Positions 16,050-25,586 of a stretch of DNA of 64,000 nucleotides are shown piece after piece. The number at the start of each line of letters is the position of its first letter. Within the stretch, counting starts at the first letter, position 1. The position numbers were made by a program, and so were the translations under genes. Source of the DNA: FLUQ01 sp031551515 (GTDB lineage Bacteria > Desulfobacterota > Desulfovibrionia > Desulfovibrionales > Desulfovibrionaceae); NCBI GenBank assembly GCA_031551515.1, contig JAVBNL010000032.1, positions 44,637 to 108,636 on the forward strand, given 5' to 3'. Under the pieces are notes generated by a model. That model did no database searches. It was not told where the DNA came from and saw nothing but the letters and a program-made list of their open reading frames with translations.

Positions 16050-17372
16050 CTACAGCGACGTATTTTCAGCGGTTTTCGCGGGCCCCAGACGGGCGTATTT
16101 GCACAGCAGCCAGATATCCACCGCGCCGAGAACAGAGTATAGCGCGATAAAGGCCATGAGCGACAAAGCAACCGATGAGCCAGGCACAGGCGACGCCGCA
16201 TCCGCCGTGCGCATCAGGCCCCAGACGATCCAGGGCTGGCGCCCGACTTCGGCCACGGTCCAGCCCGCCATGATCGCGACATACGGTAGCGGTATGACCA
16301 AGGTCAGGATGCGGCCGAACCAGGGCTTGTCCGCGATTTTGTTCCGCCAGAACCAGGCAAAGAGGGCCAGCAGCGGGAACAGGCTCCCCAGGCCCACCAT
16401 GGTCCGGAAGGAAAGGAAGGTGACCAGCACGGGCGGCCGTTCCGTGACGGGCACGTCTTTCAGGCCTTTGACTTCCGCGTCAAAGCTGCCGTGAGCTAAA
16501 AAGCTGAGCATGCCGGGAATTTTGAACGCCTCGACCATGTTCCGTTCGTTTTTCTCGTCAGGCACCACAAGCAGGTACATGGGCGCGCTTTTTTGCGTTT
16601 CCCAGTGTGATTCCATGGCTGCGAGCTTCGCGGGCTGCATGCGGGTGACCACTACCCCGTGATGGTGCCCTTGCAACGCGACCAGCACGGAAAAGGTCAG
16701 GGCGAAAATAGCGCCGAAGCGAAAAGAGCGCTTGAAAAAATCTTCTTCATTGCGGCGAATGAGGTGCCAGGCGGAAATGCCGAGCACGAAGAAGCCCGCC
16801 AGCATCCAGGATGCGAAAATGGTATGGAAGAACTGGGTCCAGGCAAAGGGGTTGGTCAGAACGGCCCAGAAGCTCTCCAGTTCCGCCCGGCCGTTGCGTA
16901 TCACGTACCCGACCGGGTTTTGCATCCAGCCGTTGGCCAGAATGATCCAGATGGCGGAAAGGTTGCCCGCGACGGCCACGGCCCAGATGGAAAAGAGATG
17001 TACTCTTTTGGAAACCCGCTCCCAGCCGAAATGCCAGACCGCAATAAAGGTCGACTCCAGAAAAAAGGCCAGGGTGGCTTCTATGGCCAGGAGAGAGCCA
17101 AAAATGTCACCGACGTATTTGGAGTAGCGGGACCAGTTGGTGCCGAACTGAAACTCCAGCGTAATGCCGGTGACCACCCCCAGGGCAAAGTTGATGAGAA
17201 ACAGCTTGCCCCAGAATTTGGCCATGCGTTTGTAAACATCATCCCCGGTACGCATATACTGCGTCTGCATCAGGGCGATCATCACGGAAAGGCCCAGGGT
17301 CAGGGGCACAAAAATGAAGTGGAAAAAGACGGCTACAGCAAATTGCAACCGTGAAAGCCATACGACATCCAT
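16050..17372 (-). CDS. cydA: Cytochrome bd quinol oxidase subunit I
   Basis: 440 residues. The N-terminal FHFIFVPLTLG carries the haem-ligand His, and FRTMVGLG and GRQPWIVWGLMRT are the conserved blocks around haem b. The protein is about 80 residues shorter than E. coli CydA because the Q-loop is short. It is the high-affinity oxygen-consuming terminal oxidase, which in sulfate reducers is thought to protect against oxygen. A promoter with an overlapping palindrome lies upstream at 17427-17462. Confidence 0.96.
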   Translation of the reverse strand: MDVVWLSRLQFAVAVFFHFIFVPLTLGLSVMIALMQTQYMRTGDDVYKRMAKFWGKLFLINFALGVVTGITLEFQFGTNWSRYSKYVGDIFGSLLAIEATLAFFLESTFIAVWHFGWERVSKRVHLFSIWAVAVAGNLSAIWIILANGWMQNPVGYVIRNGRAELESFWAVLTNPFAWTQFFHTIFASWMLAGFFVLGISAWHLIRRNEEDFFKRSFRFGAIFALTFSVLVALQGHHHGVVVTRMQPAKLAAMESHWETQKSAPMYLLVVPDEKNERNMVEAFKIPGMLSFLAHGSFDAEVKGLKDVPVTERPPVLVTFLSFRTMVGLGSLFPLLALFAWFWRNKIADKPWFGRILTLVIPLPYVAIMAGWTVAEVGRQPWIVWGLMRTADAASPVPGSSVALSLMAFIALYSVLGAVDIWLLCKYARLGPAKTAENTSL

Positions 17373-17426
17373 TGGCGCCCCCTGTTCTGCGGGTTAGCGG
17401 GATAAAAACAAGCAGGACTGCACTTG

Positions 17427-17462
17427 TCAGTAATTATTACTGAATAAATTCGGCTATGGCAA
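17427..17462 (-). promoter_or_regulatory. cydAB promoter with operator-like palindrome
   Basis: On the minus strand, TTGCCA (17462-17457) is followed after 17 bases by TAATAA (17439-17434). A perfect palindrome, TCAGTAAT-T-ATTACTGA (17427-17443), covers the putative -10 element, where a repressor would block the polymerase. The sequence is not the Rex consensus and only loosely FNR-like. The palindrome is seen directly; the regulator is unknown. Confidence 0.5.
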
Positions 17463-17474
17463 GCTGAGAACAGA

Positions 17475-17506
17475 AAAAGCCGCAAAGAATAATCCTTGCG
17501 GCTTTT
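17475..17506 (-). terminator. Terminator after the GGDEF gene at 17532
   Basis: An 11-bp stem (AAAAGCCGCAA with TTGCGGCTTTT) followed by five Ts on the minus strand, 26 bases after the stop of the minus-strand diguanylate cyclase gene. It insulates that gene from cydAB. Confidence 0.85.
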
Positions 17507-17531
17507 GCCTGTGTGATAGCGTGTGATGAGG

Positions 17532-19004
17532 TTACATGGCCATCGTGGCGGCGGCATCTTGTCTGCGGCTGGCGACGACCCGGTTTCTGCCTTCACCTTT
17601 TGCCCGGTACAGTGCGATATCGGCCTCGTGCGCCAGTGAAACTGCGGTCTTGTGCCCGCCTGATGCCAGCGAGGCGACGCCGACGCTGCTGGTTACGGAA
17701 AAGCGTTTGCCGTTGTGAGAGAAAGAACGCTTTTCAATGATGCGGCGCAGGCGGTTGGCAAGTGTATAGGCACTGTCCAGCCCGGTGTGCGGCAGCAGTA
17801 TGACGAATTCTTCTCCCCCGTAGCGGGCGCAGTAGTCGGCCTGGCGAATGGTGCCGCCTATCAGTTCGGCTACGCCGCGCAGCACGGCATCGCCTGCCTG
17901 GTGCCCCCAAGTGTCGTTAATATTTTTGAAGTGGTCTATATCAAGCATAAGTAAGGACATATCCTGGCCGTAGCGGCGGTGGCGCTCAACTTCCATGCCC
18001 AAGGCCTGTTCAAAGTGGCGGCGGTTGTACAGGCCGGTCAGGCTGTCGCAATCGGCGTCGCGGCAAGCCTGCTGAAACCGCCTGGCGTTTTTCAGGCTTA
18101 AAGCCAGATGGCGTAAAGCGGAATCGAGCGCCATGGCCTGGTCGCGGCCCAGGTTGCGTTCCATGCTGGTCAGCAGCAGTAATTCTCCCAAGCGTTCTTT
18201 GCCGGCGGTAAGAGGCAGGGTAAGCAGATGCCCTTCGTGGGGACGTGCCGCGCCCGACATGGGACCGGGCAGCGCAAGCTGCGTGGTGACGGAGTGCAGT
18301 TGCTTGCCGGGGCAGGCGTGCTGCGCACTTTCAAGCAGCATCGCGCGCCATGCGTCGTGCGCTTCGCTGTCTTGAGGGGCGCCCACATACATGTCGGCTA
18401 TAATGTCGCCGTTGTCCGACTGTCCCAGCAGAACCGCATGCATGCCCATGACCGGGAAAAGATCTTGCAGGCAGGTATATGCTTTGCCCAAAATTTCTTG
18501 CTCGGAGAAAGGTTCCGCGGTTCCCGTCAGGAAATTGACAAGAAAGCGCAAGGTCTCGTTTTTACGTTCCAAAAGTTCCCGGTCCAGAAAAATTTCACGG
18601 GTCATGTTTTGGATATCGCGTTGCAACGCGGCCGCTTCAGCGGCGCGACGCAGGCAGGTCGCAAGGCGTTTTTTGGTCAGCGGCGGGCGAATGATGTCGG
18701 ATATGCCGTAGTCCAGGGCTTCTTCCAAAACTTCCCGCCCGGCATTTTCCTCCAGCAGAAGCATTTTGGGCAGCAGGTCAAGATGCCCAACCCGGTCTAA
18801 CGGTTCAGCCGTGAAGGCCCGGCAGCCGGGCAGGCTGAAGCATATCAGGCGTGGGATCTCGGGCAGAGACCGGAAATCGGGCAGGGCGTCTGCCGGCCAC
18901 GTTTTCAAAGTATACGAGGGCCCGGCAAGATCTTGCAGATCGTGCGCCTGTTTTTCTGAAAGGCCCAGTCCCCAAAGGATTTTGTCTGTCGTTATCTGTA
19001 TCAC
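17532..19004 (-). CDS. Diguanylate cyclase with receiver-like and GAF-like domains
   Basis: About 490 residues from the GTG at 19004, which has GGGGAGG just upstream; an in-frame ATG at 19052 is possible. The first 130 residues resemble a receiver domain, ending in SDIIRPPLTKKRL, where DxxxKP would be expected, so it may not be phosphorylated normally. A helical linker and a GAF-like region (about 165-320) follow. The GGDEF domain has GGEEF at about 396-400 with an I-site RQAD five residues before. Cyclic-di-GMP synthesis is expected; the signal is unknown. It is a single-gene unit. Confidence 0.88.
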   Translation of the reverse strand: MIQITTDKILWGLGLSEKQAHDLQDLAGPSYTLKTWPADALPDFRSLPEIPRLICFSLPGCRAFTAEPLDRVGHLDLLPKMLLLEENAGREVLEEALDYGISDIIRPPLTKKRLATCLRRAAEAAALQRDIQNMTREIFLDRELLERKNETLRFLVNFLTGTAEPFSEQEILGKAYTCLQDLFPVMGMHAVLLGQSDNGDIIADMYVGAPQDSEAHDAWRAMLLESAQHACPGKQLHSVTTQLALPGPMSGAARPHEGHLLTLPLTAGKERLGELLLLTSMERNLGRDQAMALDSALRHLALSLKNARRFQQACRDADCDSLTGLYNRRHFEQALGMEVERHRRYGQDMSLLMLDIDHFKNINDTWGHQAGDAVLRGVAELIGGTIRQADYCARYGGEEFVILLPHTGLDSAYTLANRLRRIIEKRSFSHNGKRFSVTSSVGVASLASGGHKTAVSLAHEADIALYRAKGEGRNRVVASRRQDAAATMAM

Positions 19005-19157
19005 GCTTCCTCCCCGAAACCATGTTCGCATTGGGTGCAAAGAATTATGCAAGAAGCGATCCAGAGAGAAATATCCAATTTTTCCGCATCGCCCGCAGGG
19101 GCCGCGATGCGACGCCGGGCATTTGACAAGCGGGTAAATCTATGACTCTGTAGTTCC

Positions 19158-20819
19158 ATGCAAAATCGAACTTGGGCCACGCTGCACCCCTTTTTTGAAG
19201 GCGGGGATATTCTTGGGCGCGGCGTCGCCAACGAAGGCTTCGTCACGGCTCTTTTGCGGGCGGCTCCTTACGACGCGTTTCATTTTTTTCTGCCTGACCA
19301 GTCCCGGGTCCGGCATATGCAAGACCGGCTTGCCGCGCTTTTTCCCGACCTTTGCCGGACGGGCACCGTGCGGGTGTTCACCCGGCACGCGCTGCCGGAG
19401 CGTCTGGCGGCCCATGAGCACCATGTTTTCCATCTTTCCGACTGCATTGCGGACAGCGCCCCCTTAATGCGCCTGCGCAACGCCCTTGCCCGGAATATTT
19501 TTCCCGTCACCGGGGTGACGCATTCGCTCAGTTATGCCCGGTACGCGGCGTCTTTTTTCGATCAGATATGGCCGGGGGTGACCGCGCGCGACGCGATCAT
19601 CGCCACCTCCAAGGCGGGCATGGGGGCGGTTGCCGCCATGTTCGCGGCCTTGCGCAAAGGCTATGGCCTTACCGGTGAAGAATGGCGCAGCCCGAACCTT
19701 GCGCATATCCCTTTGGGTATTGACCCGGCGGATTTTCCCGCTCCCGAGGAAAAAGCGGAAGGCTCGGCGCGGGCGCGCGGAAAACTCGGCATAAAAAATA
19801 CAGACCTGCTGCTTTTGGTCTTCGCGCGGATATCGCACTACTCAAAGATGGATGTTTTGCCCCTGTTGCGGGCGCTTGTGCGGGCGGAAAGCATGGGGCT
19901 GCCGCGGGGCGGGTATGTTGTGACCTTGGCGGGGTGGGCGGATGCGAACAGCGACATACCGCAAACATGGGCGGCCCTGGCCGCCAAACTGGGCATCCGC
20001 TTTCAATGCGTGCCTTCGCCGGATTCTGCGGCCCGCAAGGACCTTTTCGCCGCCGCCGACATATTTCTTTCGCCGGTGGACAACCCTCAGGAAACATTCG
20101 GCCTGACGCTGCTGGAGGCGGGGGCATCTTCGCTGCCCGTGATCGCTTCCGACTACGACGGGTACCGGGACCTGGTCGTTCCGGGTGAAACGGGCCTGCT
20201 TGTTCCCACGCTGGGGTCGGACATCAGCGCTGAAAGCGACGCTCTTTCCGGCGTGTGGTTCGACAATCAGCACCATCTGCAGATAGCGCAGCAAACGGTT
20301 GTGGATGTGCCCGCCCTGGCCCGGGCTATCGCCTCTCTGGCCGCTGACGCGAATCTTCGCGCGCGCATGGGCGCTGCCGCCAGGGCGCGGGTGCTGGCCG
20401 GCTACACCTGGCCCGGCGTTATCAAACGGTATTGCGCGCTTTGGGACGAGCTGGCCGCCGCCCCGGCGGACAAGCCCCCTGCGGCGCATCCGCTGCATCC
20501 CGCCTTTGGCGAGATTTTCAGCGGATATTATTCCCGTTCGGCACAGGCGCTGGCGGAGCGGGGGGGCACGGTGGCCTGGACGCGCACGGGCGAGGCGGTC
20601 TACCGGGAGCAGGATTTTCCCGTGTTGTACGCGGGCATTGAACGGCTGGTGGACCCGCAGGCATTGCGCCACCTTTTGTTTAAAGCCAGAAAACCCGTGC
20701 CGTTGGCCGATATTTTATCCGCCCAGGCAGGGGCGCACACGCCCGCGGCTGAACGGGAGGCCTTTCTTGTGCTGTGGGCGTTGAAGCATGATCTTCTTGA
20801 AATAGAGCAGGGCGCATGA
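19158..20819 (+). CDS. Family 4 glycosyltransferase with C-terminal extension
   Basis: 553 residues. The GT-B fold shows a donor-site E-x7-E (ETFGLTLLE) followed by SDYDGYRDLVVPGETGLLV, typical of GT4 retaining enzymes using nucleotide sugars. About 110 extra residues after the catalytic part (from about 440) are unrecognised. No signal or membrane segment. No clear ribosome site precedes ATG 19158. The next gene overlaps its stop by four bases and is also a GT4, so the two probably build one glycan. The acceptor is unknown. Confidence 0.85.
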   Translation: MQNRTWATLHPFFEGGDILGRGVANEGFVTALLRAAPYDAFHFFLPDQSRVRHMQDRLAALFPDLCRTGTVRVFTRHALPERLAAHEHHVFHLSDCIADSAPLMRLRNALARNIFPVTGVTHSLSYARYAASFFDQIWPGVTARDAIIATSKAGMGAVAAMFAALRKGYGLTGEEWRSPNLAHIPLGIDPADFPAPEEKAEGSARARGKLGIKNTDLLLLVFARISHYSKMDVLPLLRALVRAESMGLPRGGYVVTLAGWADANSDIPQTWAALAAKLGIRFQCVPSPDSAARKDLFAAADIFLSPVDNPQETFGLTLLEAGASSLPVIASDYDGYRDLVVPGETGLLVPTLGSDISAESDALSGVWFDNQHHLQIAQQTVVDVPALARAIASLAADANLRARMGAAARARVLAGYTWPGVIKRYCALWDELAAAPADKPPAAHPLHPAFGEIFSGYYSRSAQALAERGGTVAWTRTGEAVYREQDFPVLYAGIERLVDPQALRHLLFKARKPVPLADILSAQAGAHTPAAEREAFLVLWALKHDLLEIEQGA

Positions 20820-21841
20820 AAATCTATTATCTGCTCAGCAACTACATCAGCCACCACCGGGCCGGCGAAGCGTATAAAGCCTGTTTGAAGCTGGCGGGGC
20901 ACACGCTGGCGGAAAACCCGGAAGATGCCGACCTTGCCGTCATACACGACCACCCTTTGACCTATGAGCCCGTCCGCCGCACCGTTCCCGGTCTTTCACG
21001 CATACCCTGCGTCGGGTATGCGGTGTGGGAAACGACTGTATTGCCGCAAGCCTATATTGACGGTTTGCGTCATGTGGACGCAATCTGGACCTGCTCGGAA
21101 TTTTCTTTGGCCGCCTTTCGCCCTCATGCGCGCAAAGTGGATCTTCTTCCTCACGTTGTTGAGCGGCCCCGGCCTTCGCAAAACGACATCGCCTGGGCCG
21201 TCAACAGGCTGGGCATGCGGAGCAAACGGCGGGAAGAACGTGATGTGTTTTATTTTTATACCATCACGGACACGGTAAATCCCCGTAAAAATATTGAAAC
21301 CCTATTGCTGGCTTTTCGCGCGGCGTTTCCTGAAAACGGCGCTTCCGTGCGCTTGGTTGTCAAGCAATACCGTTATCCGCAGCCTTTGGACGACATTCCG
21401 GGCGTCATCAACGTTCCGGAAGACCTCAGCGACGGCCAGATAGCGGCGCTGCACGCTTTGTGCGATTGCTGCGTCAGCGCGCATCATGCCGAGGCCTGGG
21501 GGCTGCCTCTTTCAGAGGCGCTCAGTTTCGGCAACCCGGTGATCGCCACCGGCTGGTCCGGCAACATGCAGTTCATGACCCCGCGCAACAGCTTTCCCGT
21601 GCCCTATTCGCTGGTCCCGGTTTCAGAGCGCATGTGCCGTTCGCTTCCTCTGTTCACCCCGGACATGATTTGGGCGGAAATCGACAAGGCCGAGCTGGCG
21701 CACATCATGCGCGCCGTGTGGGCCAATCCGGTTTCCACAGAGTGGCGGGTGAACGCCGCGGAGTCGATGCGGGCTTTTTCGCCCCGGGGCGTCAGTGAAA
21801 TACTCTGCGCTTTACTGGCCGAATTCTACCCTGAAATATAA
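20816..21841 (+). CDS. Family 4 glycosyltransferase
   Basis: 341 residues, cytoplasmic. The acidic pair E-x7-E appears as EAWGLPLSE, followed by GNPVIATGWSGNMQFM, and an earlier TDTVNPRKNIETLL marks the start of the donor domain. Translationally coupled to the preceding GT4 gene by ATGA. Together they likely add sugars to a surface glycan or lipid-linked oligosaccharide; a link to the STT3 gene at 44.5 kb is possible but not shown. Confidence 0.85.
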   Translation: MKIYYLLSNYISHHRAGEAYKACLKLAGHTLAENPEDADLAVIHDHPLTYEPVRRTVPGLSRIPCVGYAVWETTVLPQAYIDGLRHVDAIWTCSEFSLAAFRPHARKVDLLPHVVERPRPSQNDIAWAVNRLGMRSKRREERDVFYFYTITDTVNPRKNIETLLLAFRAAFPENGASVRLVVKQYRYPQPLDDIPGVINVPEDLSDGQIAALHALCDCCVSAHHAEAWGLPLSEALSFGNPVIATGWSGNMQFMTPRNSFPVPYSLVPVSERMCRSLPLFTPDMIWAEIDKAELAHIMRAVWANPVSTEWRVNAAESMRAFSPRGVSEILCALLAEFYPEI

Positions 21842-21941
21842 GTTGAATTATAAGTAGACATCCCGCCTGTCTTGTGGCATTTCTTGATCCCTTCATGAGC
21901 TGTATCGTTCCATTGCCAGCATTGTAACGATATTTTTATGG

Positions 21942-21974
21942 AATATTTTTCCCATCGGCGATCGGGAAAATATT
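21942..21974. repeat. AT-rich inverted repeat upstream of glutamate dehydrogenase
   Basis: Arms AATATTTTTCCC and GGGAAAATATT pair over 11 bases with one bulge across a ten-base loop, and a T-run follows. It could be the terminator of the glycosyltransferase pair or a regulatory site for gdhA. The distance of 100 bases from the glycosyltransferase stop fits either. Confidence 0.45.
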
Positions 21975-21982
21975 TTTTGCGA

Positions 21983-22010
21983 TTGTTGGAAAAAAATATA
22001 TATAGATAAT
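21983..22010 (+). promoter_or_regulatory. Candidate gdhA promoter
   Basis: TTGTTG and GATAAT with a 16-base spacer, in an AT-rich stretch 47 bases before the gdhA start. The -10 matches the consensus at five of six positions; the -35 is weaker. Confidence 0.4.
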
Positions 22011-22056
22011 AAGCGCCGTAAAGGTAGCGGCGCGACGGTTAACCTTGGAGGGATGT

Positions 22057-23319
22057 ATGAGCGCAAATTACAATCCATACTTGGACATGCTTAAGGATCT
22101 CGAATCCGCGGCTGCGATGCTTGGTCTTGCGCCCGCCGAATTCGAGACCCTTAAGCATTGCGAACGGGAAATGAAAGTCGCCGTGCCGGTTCAGATGGAC
22201 GACGGCTCCGTTCAGGTGTTTGACGGGTACCGTGTACAGCATTCAACAACTCTGGGCCCGGCCAAGGGCGGCATACGCTACCATCACGACGTTAATAAAG
22301 ACGAAGTCAAGGCGCTTGCCGCCTGGATGAGCTTTAAATGCGCCGTGGCGGGCATTCCTTACGGCGGCGGCAAGGGCGCCATCCGCGTCGATCCCTCAAA
22401 GCTCAGCAAGCGCGAGCTGGAACGGCTGACCCGGCGGTACACGGCCATGATCATGCCTATCATCGGCCCGAATATTGACATCCCCGCGCCGGACGTCAAC
22501 ACCAATGCCGAAATCATGGGGTGGGTCATGGACACCTACAGCATGATGGTCGGCTACAGCGTGCCCGGCGTCGTAACCGGCAAGCCCATCGAGATCGGCG
22601 GCACTTTGGGCCGTACCGACGCGACGGGCAGGGGCGTCATGATTATCGTCAACCGCGCTCTGGAATATCTGGGCATCAAACTGAATCCGGCGCGAGTCGC
22701 CATTCAGGGCATGGGCAACGTGGGCGGCACCGCCGCGCGGCTGATGCATCAGGCCGGGTACAAAATCGTGGCGGTAAGCGATATTTCCGGCGGCTACTAC
22801 AATCCTGACGGGCATGATATCCCCGATATGCTGCGGTATATCGCCGCCAGCAAGAGCCGGTCTTTGGAAGGGTATAGCGCTAAAGGCTGTTCGAAAATCA
22901 CCAATAGTGAACTTATTTGCTGCGATTGCGACGTGCTTTTGCCCTGCGCTCTGGAAAACCAGATCACGGGAGACAACGCGAACGACATCAAGGCCAAGCT
23001 GGTGGTTGAAGGCGCCAACGGCCCCACCAACGTGGACGGTGACGCGATCCTGGCAAAGCGCGGCATAGCCCTTGTGCCCGACATTCTGGCGAACTCCGGC
23101 GGGGTTATCGTGTCGTACTTTGAATGGGCGCAGAATATGCAGCATGTCAGCTGGACCGAAGAAGAGGTCAACAAACGGCTGGAAGAATATCTGATGCGCG
23201 CTTTCGACCAAGTGGCGGCCGCTGCCGCGGCTAAAAAAGCGCCTTTCCGCATGGGTGCGTATATGGTGGCCATCAACCGCCTGAGCAAGGCTGAAAAGAT
23301 CAGGGGGTTCTTCCCCTAA
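22057..23319 (+). CDS. gdhA: Glutamate dehydrogenase (Glu/Leu/Phe/Val family)
   Basis: Interconverts glutamate and 2-oxoglutarate plus ammonia. 420 residues, the usual length for hexameric enzymes. GPAKGGIRYH and PYGGGKGAIR carry the substrate and catalytic lysines, DVNTNAEIMGW follows, and the Rossmann GMGNVGG lies near residue 225. The start ATG 22057 has GGAGG five bases upstream. Coenzyme choice cannot be read with certainty. The gene is single, with its own promoter region and terminator. Confidence 0.95.
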   Translation: MSANYNPYLDMLKDLESAAAMLGLAPAEFETLKHCEREMKVAVPVQMDDGSVQVFDGYRVQHSTTLGPAKGGIRYHHDVNKDEVKALAAWMSFKCAVAGIPYGGGKGAIRVDPSKLSKRELERLTRRYTAMIMPIIGPNIDIPAPDVNTNAEIMGWVMDTYSMMVGYSVPGVVTGKPIEIGGTLGRTDATGRGVMIIVNRALEYLGIKLNPARVAIQGMGNVGGTAARLMHQAGYKIVAVSDISGGYYNPDGHDIPDMLRYIAASKSRSLEGYSAKGCSKITNSELICCDCDVLLPCALENQITGDNANDIKAKLVVEGANGPTNVDGDAILAKRGIALVPDILANSGGVIVSYFEWAQNMQHVSWTEEEVNKRLEEYLMRAFDQVAAAAAAKKAPFRMGAYMVAINRLSKAEKIRGFFP

Positions 23320-23344
23320 GCTGATTGCGCGAATGCGCATGTTC

Positions 23345-23379
23345 CGGGCGGAGGCCGTTCAGCGGCTTCCGCCCGTTTT
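23345..23379 (+). terminator. Terminator after gdhA
   Basis: A 12-bp stem (GGGCGGAGGCCG with CGGCTTCCGCCC, one G-T pair), five-base loop, then TTTT. It abuts the stop of the convergent EamA gene. Confidence 0.85.
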
Positions 23380-24269
23380 CATTCCCCGGTTTTTTCCGCG
23401 CTTGAAACCACGATCAACAGCACGGCGGCCACGACCATGGCCGCGCCGATCCATCCGAACGGCGAAAAAAATTCTCCCCACCACCACCAGGCCAAGAGTG
23501 ATGCCAGAACGGGCTCCAGAGTGGCCAGAACGGAAGCGGTCGTCGGCGGCAGGCGTTTAAGCCCTTCTCCGTACGAACGATACGCGCCGTATGTGCAAAT
23601 GGCGCCCATAACCACAAGGGCCAGCCAGGAAGAGGCGGGTTGCGCGGTGAAATCGGCAAAAGGGAAAAGCAGAAGGGCGCCCGCTGGAAGGGCCCAGCAA
23701 TACAGGCTGACGGGCGAATATGACCGCAGGTAATACGCACCGAAAATATAATGGGCGGAATACGCAAGGCCTGAAGCCAGCCCCATCAGCATGCCGTAAA
23801 CGCTTGCCCCTTGCGGCAGGCCGCCGCCGGAAAGGCAGGCCAGGCCCGCGCCGCCGACAGCCAGGGTTACGGCGGTTATCTGAATGGGACGCAATCTTTC
23901 ACGATAGATAAGGCGGGAGAGCACAGCCACCCAGGCGGGCGCCGTATATAACAAGACGGAGGCGAGCGCCGCCCCGGCCTGTTGTACCGCTATGAGATAC
24001 GCGCCGAACAGCCCGCCTATGCCGACTGTGCCGAACAGGGCAAAGGCGAGGCCCGTGCGGGCAGGGACGCGTACAAGGCCATGTCGAAGGCCGTGCAGCC
24101 AGAAAAAGGCCGCTCCGAACACGGCTCGCCAGAAGGCCACTTCCAGTGGAGACGCACCGTGCCCCAAACAGTACCGGCCGACGGGGCCGATGAAAGCCCA
24201 GCAGAGCGCGGCCAGCAGCACGAGCAGGATGCCGGGCCAGAGAGTGGAGCGTGAAGGGGCTGCGCTCAT
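23379..24269 (-). CDS. EamA/DMT-family transporter
   Basis: 296 residues with ten hydrophobic segments in two EamA repeats; the opening LLAALCWAFIGPVGR and ALEPVLASLLAWWWWGE near the end of repeat two are typical. Drug/metabolite transporters of this type export amino acids or small metabolites; the substrate is unknown. It is the last gene of the minus-strand chain 29646-23379 and starts 12 bases after mltG. Confidence 0.85.
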   Translation of the reverse strand: MSAAPSRSTLWPGILLVLLAALCWAFIGPVGRYCLGHGASPLEVAFWRAVFGAAFFWLHGLRHGLVRVPARTGLAFALFGTVGIGGLFGAYLIAVQQAGAALASVLLYTAPAWVAVLSRLIYRERLRPIQITAVTLAVGGAGLACLSGGGLPQGASVYGMLMGLASGLAYSAHYIFGAYYLRSYSPVSLYCWALPAGALLLFPFADFTAQPASSWLALVVMGAICTYGAYRSYGEGLKRLPPTTASVLATLEPVLASLLAWWWWGEFFSPFGWIGAAMVVAAVLLIVVSSAEKTGE

Positions 24270-24281
24270 GGAGGCTTACGG

Positions 24282-25586
24282 CTATCTTTGGGTGGCGCGA
24301 TAGCGCATGACGGCCTGGTTGTGGTCGTTCAAATTGGTGCTGAACGTGTGAGTGCCGTTCGTGCCGGTGGCGACGAAATACAGGTAGTTATGCTGTTCCG
24401 GGTGCGCCGCCGCCCGCATGGAGGCGAACCCCGGCGAACAGATAGGGCCGGGCGGCAAGCCGGCATGCTGGTATGTGTTGTAAAGGTTTTTGGCGTCGGC
24501 CAATTGAGATTTGCGAATGGGGCCGCTTTGCTCTTTGCCCAGCCCATAGATGATGGTCGGGTCGCACTGTAACAGCATGTTTAGCCGAAGGCGGTTGGCG
24601 TATACGCCGGCCACCCGGTCCCGCTCTGCAGCGACTCCGGTTTCTTTTTCCACCAAAGATCCAAGAATGACCAGATACCGCAAGGTCTCAGCGGAAACAG
24701 GCACGGCCAGTGAAGGGGGGCTTTCCGGTCTGGGCGCCGGTGCGGCCTCCGCACGGGTCGCATTGCCTGGCGGTGTGGCGTTGCGGCCGGGCTGGGCCGG
24801 AAGCGGCGCCCTGGCCGGAACGAGGCGGACCGGTAAGCCGTTCTTCAGCGCGAAACCGGAAAGGAACAAGGTTTCGCCCCGCACGGCCTTGTCGGTAGCG
24901 GCATATTCGGTCAGCAGCGGCCAGTTGCGCCTCCAGAACATTTCAACCAGAATCCGGGCCACGGCTTCCGCTTGCTCTTTGCCGCCCAGAGTGCGGGGTT
25001 TTCGCAGATGATAGGTTTCCGGGTACAAAAAACCTTCGGCGCTGGCAAAAGGAATGCCGTTGGCGCGCAAAAACGCGGGGTCTTGCACCGCGGCTTCAAA
25101 CTCGGCCGCTTTGGCAAACCCGCCTTCTTCCACCAGCCGCGCCACTTCCCAAAAGGGCAAGCCTTCGCGCAAGGTCAACGGATAGAGCAGCGAACGGCCG
25201 CTGACCAGATGCTGCAGCAGCTGCTCGGGCGTCCAGCCGGTATTGACCTGGAATTCGCCGGACTGAATCGCTCCGAGCTTTTTGTGATATTGGGCCAGCA
25301 GGCGAAAGCGCCAGACGCTGGTCAGGGCTTTTGCTTTGTAAAGGTCCCAGGCCACCCGGTCAAAGGTCGCGCCGGGCGCGATGTTGATTATGACGTCCTT
25401 GGGTTCCGCCGTATCGGCGGGTGTGCGCAAAAATGTATAGGCATCGTATCCCGCGGCCCCGCAGAAGCCCACAATCGCAAACAGCAGCAGGCGTAAAACA
25501 ATGCCGAGAAAAGAGCGCCGTTTTTTCGGCGGGACCGGCGTTTCAATATCCGGTTCAGGAGTAGGCGTTTCAGGGGTAATGCTCAT
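24282..25586 (-). CDS. mltG: Endolytic murein transglycosylase
   Basis: Cleaves nascent peptidoglycan strands at the inner membrane. 434 residues: a cytoplasmic Pro-rich tail, one membrane helix at about 25-45, a LysM-like segment, then the YceG catalytic domain with ILGSLVEKET (catalytic Glu), CDPTIIYGLG and LPPGPICSPG. About 40 Pro/Ala-rich residues at roughly 265-305 are inserted inside the catalytic domain, unusual for the family. Overlaps ruvX by four bases, a common gene order. Confidence 0.95.
   Translation of the reverse strand: MSITPETPTPEPDIETPVPPKKRRSFLGIVLRLLLFAIVGFCGAAGYDAYTFLRTPADTAEPKDVIINIAPGATFDRVAWDLYKAKALTSVWRFRLLAQYHKKLGAIQSGEFQVNTGWTPEQLLQHLVSGRSLLYPLTLREGLPFWEVARLVEEGGFAKAAEFEAAVQDPAFLRANGIPFASAEGFLYPETYHLRKPRTLGGKEQAEAVARILVEMFWRRNWPLLTEYAATDKAVRGETLFLSGFALKNGLPVRLVPARAPLPAQPGRNATPPGNATRAEAAPAPRPESPPSLAVPVSAETLRYLVILGSLVEKETGVAAERDRVAGVYANRLRLNMLLQCDPTIIYGLGKEQSGPIRKSQLADAKNLYNTYQHAGLPPGPICSPGFASMRAAAHPEQHNYLYFVATGTNGTHTFSTNLNDHNQAVMRYRATQR

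Noticed and set aside
15283..16494. 403-codon plus-strand open frame over cydB
   Set aside because: It lies antisense to a clear cydB, has low-complexity charged composition without any domain, and long antisense frames are common in GC-rich coding DNA.
17427..17443. Rex or FNR binding site upstream of cydA
   Set aside because: The palindrome lacks TTGTGA...TCACAA (Rex) and the TTGAT...ATCAA core (FNR), so no known regulator is named.
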